Shown one piece after another: positions 32,301 through 37,412 of a stretch of DNA of 37,412 bases (positions within the stretch are counted from its first letter, which is position 1; each line of letters opens with the position of its first letter). The translations under genes and the position numbers were made by a program. The notes under the pieces were generated by a model, which searched no databases, was not told the DNA's origin, and saw only the letters and a program-made list of their open reading frames with translations. The stretch spans positions 1 through 37,412 of the forward strand of contig CAKTXN010000008.1 in the NCBI GenBank assembly GCA_934630905.1, written 5' to 3'. This stretch comes from an uncultured Eggerthellaceae bacterium. GTDB lineage: Bacteria > Actinomycetota > Coriobacteriia > Coriobacteriales > Eggerthellaceae.

Positions 32301-33074
32301 ATGGAGCTTGTATCCCTGTATTTGTTCACGCTTTTAGGGGGCATGGCTGTCGGCGCTTGCGTGTGCGAAACGTGTTTCTTGCGTAGACGCTCAGGCGAAA
32401 AGCCTTGGCTTATCCCCGCAGTAGTAGTTGTTCTTTTTGCGGTAGGCACGATTGCTGCCGCAACGCATATCCAAAGCATTCCGCGTGCGTTTGATGCGGT
32501 ATTCGCGGACACCATCAACATGGGATCCGGCATGGTGATGGAAGTTCTAATCGCAATTGCGTTCTTGGTTCTTGCAATCGTTGACCTGATTGTCACGTTG
32601 GTCAAAAAAGATAGCCCACATGGATTGCGTATCGTTGCTGCCTTCGTGGGCGTCGTCTGCATGTTTGCGATGGGGCTAGCGTACACCAGCGTTTACGGTG
32701 TTGAGGCTTGGTGCAATGCGCCCGCAACGGTCATCTCTTTCGTAGCGGGGGATTTGGCAATGGGCTTTGGTCTGTGCGTGGCTTTGGGCGTTGTCGATCT
32801 TGGTGAAAAGAATTGCCTTCGCGCGTTCTATGTTTTCGCAGCTCTGCTTGCAATTGGGCTGTGCCTTGAAATCGTTGCGTTCATCGGCGTAGGCGCCGAT
32901 TCTATGCTTCACATTGTTGCTTTTGTCGTGGCGCCTGTTTTGGCCGCTGTTCTTGCTGCTCTTTCCGCAAAGAGGGAGAACAAAAAGGCTTATGCTTTGG
33001 CGATCTGCATTGCTTTGATTGTTGGCGTTGCGATTTCGCGCTATGCGTTCTATGCAGTCGCTACGGTCTTGTAG
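32301..33074 (+). CDS. DmsC-like membrane anchor subunit of molybdoenzyme
   Basis: A 257-residue, very hydrophobic protein with about eight membrane segments (roughly residues 5-22, 38-57, 78-100, 107-130, 145-170, 177-200, 207-225, 234-255). Size, topology and position next to the A and B subunits fit the DmsC/NrfD-like quinol-binding anchors, which pass electrons from menaquinol to the ferredoxin subunit. No catalytic motif is expected. GAGGAG lies 10 nt before the ATG. The anchor comes first in the operon, whereas the classical order is A-B-C. The catalytic gene follows after 18 bp. Confidence 0.8.
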   Translation: MELVSLYLFTLLGGMAVGACVCETCFLRRRSGEKPWLIPAVVVVLFAVGTIAAATHIQSIPRAFDAVFADTINMGSGMVMEVLIAIAFLVLAIVDLIVTLVKKDSPHGLRIVAAFVGVVCMFAMGLAYTSVYGVEAWCNAPATVISFVAGDLAMGFGLCVALGVVDLGEKNCLRAFYVFAALLAIGLCLEIVAFIGVGADSMLHIVAFVVAPVLAAVLAALSAKRENKKAYALAICIALIVGVAISRYAFYAVATVL

Positions 33075-33092
33075 GAACGAGGGGGGATATCA

Positions 33093-35717
33093 ATGGCAAT
33101 CAACGACAATATTTCTCGTCGCGGCTTTATTGGCGCGGCGACCGCAATCGCTGCAAGCGCGGCGATGCTTGGAACCGTGGGTTGTTCCTCGGATGCCAGC
33201 CTTGATGCTACGGGAAAGCATCTGCTGCCAATCGACTTGGCGAAAGACGGCACCTGGGTTCCTGCAGCGTGCTGGCATCAGTGCGGTGGTCGCTGTTTGA
33301 ACAAGGTCATGGTAAAAGACGGCGTTGTTATCAGGCAAAAGACCGACGACACCCATGAAGATTCTTTTGATTATCCGCAGCAGCGTGGTTGCGTACGTGG
33401 GCGTGCTCAACAGCAGCAATGCTTTGGTGTTGACCGTTTACGCTATCCTATGAAGCGCAAGCATTGGCAGCCTGGCGGAGGAGAGAACTCCCATGGCGAG
33501 CTGCGCGGCAAGGATGAATGGGAACGCATCTCCTGGGATGAAGCAATTAGCCTTATGGCCCAAGAGATGAAGCGCGTGAAGGAACAATACGGCTGTCAAG
33601 CGTTTTACGACAAGAAGCCAACCAATGCCTTGAAGGCATTTGGCGGTGCTTCTTCCAATTGGGATACTGGTTCCCATGGTTCATACTGCTTTGACTTGCA
33701 ACCTTGCGGTTTGCCGTGGCTCAACCTTGGCATGGCGAACGATCGCTACGACATGCTTAACGCGGACACTATTGTTTTGTATTCCGCTAACCCTGCATGG
33801 TCGGCGGCAGGCTTGCCCACGTACTTCTTCCAGCACGTTAAAGAGCATGGCGTAAAATTCATTGTTGTTGACCCGCTGTATAATGCCACCGCTCAGCTGC
33901 TTGATGCAGAGTGGATTCCGGTTCGCGGCGGTACTGACATGCCCTTCATGATGGGCGTTGCCTACGAGATGCTTCGCCTTGATAAAGAAGAAGGCGGCAT
34001 TGTTGACTGGGACTTCCTTAATAAATATACCGTTGGTTTTGATTCCGAACATATGCCGGCAGATGCCAAAATAGACGAGAATCTGATGGATTATTTGCTG
34101 GGCAAATACGACGGCATTCCCAAGACGCCTGAATGGGCTTCGAAGATTTGCGGCGTGCCTGTTGATCGAATCACTTGGTTCGCGCGCGAAGTTGGCATGA
34201 AGAACAAAGTTATGATTCTGCATAATTACGCTATGGCCCGCTGCTACGGTACCGAAATGCTTCCCCAGATGCTTATGGCGCTAGGTGCTATGGGCGGCCA
34301 CATGGGTAAAAGCGGTCATGCTTGTGGTACCGCGTACAATACGGGTGCCGGTTGGGCTGGTCCTTCGTTGATCAATCCTGGTAAGAATGGACTTCCTCCT
34401 GTTCCGAACCCGGTCAATCAAATTGCGCCTGCGGCTTTGGTTTGGGGTCTCATCAAAAACGGCGGCGGCCCTTACCGTCACGTGGGCGACTGGCTCCAGC
34501 TTAGGATGTCCATGGGTCGTGACGAGGTGTACCCCGAAATCCACGGTATTTTCCACGAGATTACCGCGCAGCTGCAATCGGGTATCAACATGGCAGAGGG
34601 CATAGAGGCTCATCGCAAAGTTGACTTTGTGTTCACACGCGCACAGTTTATGACCACTAATGCTCTGTACTCCGATATCGTTTTGCCGGTGACAACGGAA
34701 TGGGAGCGCGTCGGTGGGTTTGGCGATTACCCGAACAGGGAAACTATTATTTGCTATACCCAGGTGACCGAACCGCTTTACGAAGCAAAGACCGACCAGG
34801 AAATTGAGCGCCTGCTACTTAAGGCGCTGGGAATTGATCCCAATACCGTTTATCCCATCAGCGAAAAGCAGCAGTTCTTCAACCAACTGGCGGGAAGCAC
34901 CGTAGTGAGCGAATCCAGCCCAACGGGTTTTGGGCCGCTGTTGACCATCACTCAAAAGGATATCGATGAGTGGGGCGTGGAAGGAAAGCCGCAAGAAGGC
35001 GTTATTTCGCTCAAGGAATTCCTGGAGCGCGGTACCTATCAGATACCGCGCAAGGAAGGCGACAAGTACGGCTTCATTGGCTTTAAGTCGTTTGTTGATG
35101 ATCCCGAAGGTCATCCTCTTACCAGCGCTAGCGGCAAGCTTGAGATTTACTGCCAGGCTCGCGCCGATTTGCTGAACAGCTTCAAGTTCAATTCGACTGT
35201 GTTTAAGCCCTACCCGACATACTTCGTGTCTGAACTGGGTTACGAGAGCACGTTTGAAAATTGTGATATCAATGGCAAGAAGGGCGAATACCCCTACGTA
35301 CTGTATAACCCGCATTACATGGGCCGTTCCCATAGCACGTATGGAAATTGCCCCTGGCTGCGTGAGGCTTGGAAGAGCCCCGTGTTCCTCAATGCCGGCG
35401 ATGCCGCGGAAAAGGGCATCGAGGATGGCGACACCGTTTTGATTTGGACAAAGTATGCCAAGACGCTGCGCAAAGCATGCGTGATGGAGACGCTTGTGCC
35501 GGGCGAAGTGGGCCTTCCGCATGGTGCGTGGGTTGATATCGATGAGAAGACGGGCATCGATCGTGGCGGCGCCGATAACTATCTTATTGGCAACGATATT
35601 CCTGCTATGGGAGTGTCGGGCTACAACAACTGCAACTGCAATTTCGAGAAATATACAGGTACGCCTCTTGAGGATGATTATCTCCTGCCACAGCGTATCT
35701 TCACGTTTGAGGCGTAG
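33093..35717 (+). CDS. DMSO reductase family molybdopterin oxidoreductase, Tat-exported catalytic subunit
   Basis: An 874-residue protein with a twin-arginine signal (SRRGFIGAATAIAASAAML). One 4Fe-4S site follows: Cys60, Cys64, Cys68 and Cys100 (CWHQCGGRC, later QRGCVRG). Molybdopterin-binding blocks come next (SANPAWSAAGLP, IVVDPLYNATA, EWIPVRGGTDMPFMMG) and a C-terminal molydopterin dinucleotide-binding domain. The segment GSHGSYCFD falls where the molybdenum ligand is expected, so Cys199 is a candidate ligand, but I cannot confirm it without alignment. The enzyme would act outside the membrane as a terminal reductase or a related oxidoreductase. The substrate is not predictable, since this family is greatly expanded in Eggerthellaceae. 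GAGGGGGG precedes the ATG. Confidence 0.92.
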   Translation: MAINDNISRRGFIGAATAIAASAAMLGTVGCSSDASLDATGKHLLPIDLAKDGTWVPAACWHQCGGRCLNKVMVKDGVVIRQKTDDTHEDSFDYPQQRGCVRGRAQQQQCFGVDRLRYPMKRKHWQPGGGENSHGELRGKDEWERISWDEAISLMAQEMKRVKEQYGCQAFYDKKPTNALKAFGGASSNWDTGSHGSYCFDLQPCGLPWLNLGMANDRYDMLNADTIVLYSANPAWSAAGLPTYFFQHVKEHGVKFIVVDPLYNATAQLLDAEWIPVRGGTDMPFMMGVAYEMLRLDKEEGGIVDWDFLNKYTVGFDSEHMPADAKIDENLMDYLLGKYDGIPKTPEWASKICGVPVDRITWFAREVGMKNKVMILHNYAMARCYGTEMLPQMLMALGAMGGHMGKSGHACGTAYNTGAGWAGPSLINPGKNGLPPVPNPVNQIAPAALVWGLIKNGGGPYRHVGDWLQLRMSMGRDEVYPEIHGIFHEITAQLQSGINMAEGIEAHRKVDFVFTRAQFMTTNALYSDIVLPVTTEWERVGGFGDYPNRETIICYTQVTEPLYEAKTDQEIERLLLKALGIDPNTVYPISEKQQFFNQLAGSTVVSESSPTGFGPLLTITQKDIDEWGVEGKPQEGVISLKEFLERGTYQIPRKEGDKYGFIGFKSFVDDPEGHPLTSASGKLEIYCQARADLLNSFKFNSTVFKPYPTYFVSELGYESTFENCDINGKKGEYPYVLYNPHYMGRSHSTYGNCPWLREAWKSPVFLNAGDAAEKGIEDGDTVLIWTKYAKTLRKACVMETLVPGEVGLPHGAWVDIDEKTGIDRGGADNYLIGNDIPAMGVSGYNNCNCNFEKYTGTPLEDDYLLPQRIFTFEA

Positions 35718-35734
35718 GGAAGGGGCGCAGACGC

Positions 35735-36316
35735 ATGACCAAGGTCGGATTTTATTTTGATATGGCAAAATGCATAGGCTGCCGCGCCTGCCAGGTTGCG
35801 TGCAAGGACAAGAATCGCCTTGAAGTGGGCTATCTGTATCGCGAGGCGCATACCTACACGGTGGGTACATTCCCCAACGTAAAAGCGTTCAGCTATTCGT
35901 TTGGCTGCAACCATTGCGACAGGCCCATCTGTTTGGACAATTGCCCAACGGGCGCTATCTATAAGGCGGACGATGGAACGGTGATTCAGGATAAGACGAA
36001 ATGCATTGGATGCCGCATGTGCGTTATGTCTTGTCCTTACGGACAGCCGCAATACTTCCCTGATGAGGGTGTTTCTGGAAAGTGCGATGGCTGCTACGGA
36101 TTGCGCAAAGAGGGCAATCAGCCTGCATGTGTGGCAAGCTGCCCGAATCGTGCGCTTGATTTTGGCGATGTTGATGGGTTGCGCGCCAAGTATGGTTCCA
36201 ACCTGGATGGTGGAAGCATAGTTGTGTTGCCGTCGCCAGATTTGACGAAGCCGAATGTTCTTATCAGGGCAAAAGAGAGTGCTTTCGACGCGAGCGCCCG
36301 TGAGCTGAAGTGGTAA
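35735..36316 (+). CDS. DmsB-like four-cluster ferredoxin subunit
   Basis: A 193-residue electron transfer subunit with four cysteine clusters: CIGCRACQVACKD, CNHCDRPICLDNCP, CIGCRMCVMSCPYG and CDGCYGLR...ACVASCPNRA. These bind four 4Fe-4S clusters and relay electrons between the membrane anchor and the molybdenum subunit. It lacks its own signal peptide, consistent with co-export bound to the Tat-signal catalytic subunit. It begins 18 bp after that gene, with GAAGGGGC as the ribosome binding site. Confidence 0.93.
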   Translation: MTKVGFYFDMAKCIGCRACQVACKDKNRLEVGYLYREAHTYTVGTFPNVKAFSYSFGCNHCDRPICLDNCPTGAIYKADDGTVIQDKTKCIGCRMCVMSCPYGQPQYFPDEGVSGKCDGCYGLRKEGNQPACVASCPNRALDFGDVDGLRAKYGSNLDGGSIVVLPSPDLTKPNVLIRAKESAFDASARELKW

Positions 36317-36346
36317 GTTAGTGTTCGAAGTTGTTTAGTTTTTTTG

Positions 36347-36380
36347 GATCGCACCGTATGTTTAAGCGTGCGGTGCGATC
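36347..36380. promoter_or_regulatory. 10-bp perfect hairpin upstream of the chaperone gene
   Basis: GATCGCACCG (36347-36356) pairs with CGGTGCGATC (36371-36380) across a 14-nt loop. There is no T tract after it on either strand. Lying between the ferredoxin and chaperone genes, it may reduce chaperone expression or protect the upstream mRNA end. Confidence 0.45.
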
Positions 36381-36435
36381 TAATTTGCGGGTCGATTCTG
36401 CTTGCTGCAGGAGCGCGATGTAAGGGAGTGCCTAT

Positions 36436-37173
36436 ATGACAAACCGTGAACATGAAAGCGAGATTGCTCTTTTTCTTGCCTGTCGTACGTATCTCTACAA
36501 TCTGATGCATGTCGTGTTTGGCAGTGAGCCATCAAGCCAGAGTGTAGAAACGATGTTCGGCGAAGAGGCTTTCGGGGCGCTTGATAGCGTAAAGCAACTG
36601 ATTTCGCAAGACGGATGCCTTCTTGGTGATTCAACTGTGCATCGTGTTGAGATGGCGGTTGCTTATTTAAGAAACGCCAAGGCTGCAGGCATCGACGCTT
36701 CCTTTGTTGATACTTTGAATAGCGATTATGTCAAACTGTTCTTGCTTCCAGGACCCGCATATGTGTACCCGTGGGAGTCTCCGTATGTGGGTAAGGAAAA
36801 GTTGCTCTTCCAGGAAAGCACGCTTGACGTGCGTTCTTACTATTACGACGCAGGGTTTAAGCTTCAAGCCGAGCGTCGTTCTCCCGATGACCATGTTGCT
36901 GCCATGATGGATTACCTGGGCCGTATGAGTGGGCGGGCATTTGAAGCTTATGCCGATGGGGACGACGACCAAGTTCGTCGGATTCTGGAAACGCAGCGTG
37001 ACTTCCTGTCGAAGCATGTCTTGACCTGGATAGGCGACTTGGTCGCGCAGACTGTCGAAAAAGACGAGCGCGCTTATTACGCAGCGTTTGCTGTAGCCAT
37101 GGATGCTTTTGTTCGTTTTGACGATTGGTTTTTGGGGAGTGCTGTTCGGGAGCTTACGAGATGCACCGAATAG
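36436..37173 (+). CDS. TorD/DmsD-type molybdoenzyme assembly chaperone
   Basis: A 245-residue protein of the TorD family. It opens with an all-helical segment containing ACRTYLYNLMHVVFGSEP, typical of these chaperones. LFLLPGPAYVYPWESPYV and PDDHVAAMMDYLGRM match the family's conserved centre. Such proteins bind the Tat signal of the catalytic subunit, delay export and help insert the molybdenum cofactor. Its place as the last gene of the cassette points to the 33093-35717 product as client. AAGGGAG precedes the ATG. Confidence 0.88.
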   Translation: MTNREHESEIALFLACRTYLYNLMHVVFGSEPSSQSVETMFGEEAFGALDSVKQLISQDGCLLGDSTVHRVEMAVAYLRNAKAAGIDASFVDTLNSDYVKLFLLPGPAYVYPWESPYVGKEKLLFQESTLDVRSYYYDAGFKLQAERRSPDDHVAAMMDYLGRMSGRAFEAYADGDDDQVRRILETQRDFLSKHVLTWIGDLVAQTVEKDERAYYAAFAVAMDAFVRFDDWFLGSAVRELTRCTE

Positions 37174-37236
37174 CGGCTTGCGCTACCGCTATCCTATCTC
37201 GCTTGTGTTCCAGCAAGGGTTTGCTCTAAGTTTACT

Positions 37237-37412
37237 CAGGTTGTTGGATTTTGGGTCCCAAATTCGAAGTTGCATAAGGTTGGAAGTAGGTTGGGAGCGC
37301 TGATCGGGGCATTTTTCTGCATCTGGCGCTTTCATGTGGAATGCGTTTTCGCAAAACACCAGTTCACAATTATGTTCGATTGAGACATATAGTAATTGAC
37401 GACCGCAGTAGA
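37237..37412 (+). repeat. MITE-like inverted-repeat element, copy E (cut by window end)
   Basis: The first 176 bp of the element, matching 31473-31648 with four substitutions. It begins 64 bp after the chaperone stop. The right arm would lie beyond the window. It is in direct orientation to copy D. Confidence 0.88.

Noticed and set aside
32144..32386. Possible upstream open frame of 80 codons in the molybdoenzyme leader
   Set aside because: No ribosome binding site, no conserved motif, and it overlaps the start of the anchor gene. The leader is better explained by RNA structure.

Overview
The window looks like a chromosomal segment of an anaerobic, moderately GC-rich actinobacterium of class Coriobacteriia, most likely the Eggerthellaceae. 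I base this on the mix of a DMSO-reductase-family respiratory cassette, a BspA-type surface protein with a dockerin-like tail, a bifunctional Rel, HelD, and strongly GC-biased codon use. The placement is inferred from gene content, not from a marker gene.

Layout. Positions 1-4115 hold the 3' end of ligA, an iron-sulfur aldo/keto-reductase-like protein, and the molybdenum cofactor genes moaA and moaC. Positions 4116-8239 encode a very large BspA/DUF285 surface protein split by a frameshift at a run of seven C. Positions 8457-9748 are a decayed insertion sequence region with a hybrid IS256/IS110 transposase. Positions 10115-15809 carry clpC, ispD, ispF and cysS in one direction. Positions 16040-28595 carry a U32 peptidase, a HelD-like helicase, a RecJ-RecQ-type fusion, a bifunctional rel with an overlapping metallo-beta-lactamase-fold gene, and a DUF47/PhoU-like gene. 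On the minus strand lysC and asd (31189-28787) converge on this block at a bidirectional terminator. Positions 31711-37236 are a distinct, more AT-leaning cassette: membrane anchor, Tat-exported molybdopterin catalytic subunit, four-cluster ferredoxin subunit and TorD-type chaperone.

How the genes fit together. moaA and moaC make molybdopterin precursor, and the terminal cassette uses that cofactor in a membrane-bound respiratory oxidoreductase of unknown substrate. The rest is largely housekeeping: DNA ligation and recombination, proteolysis, isoprenoid synthesis, Cys-tRNA charging, stringent response, and aspartate-family amino acids.

The most unusual content is between the genes. (1) A family of six elements of about 215-240 bp (five complete, one cut by the window edge). 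Each has about 54-nt imperfect terminal inverted repeats starting near CTTGTYG, and a conserved AAAACCCCAG-like motif at a nearly fixed central offset. Two nearly identical copies bracket the molybdoenzyme cassette as direct repeats. (2) Five copies of a 33-bp palindrome (TTGTTGACAAA, 11-nt spacer, reverse complement) sit at gene 3' ends, one truncated at the insertion-sequence border. (3) Two longer hairpin elements downstream of moaC and cysS keep their stems by different base pairs. (4) The molybdoenzyme operon is preceded by three stacked palindromes sharing ACAGT/ACTGT and by a strongly foldable leader. No rRNA, tRNA or CRISPR array was seen.
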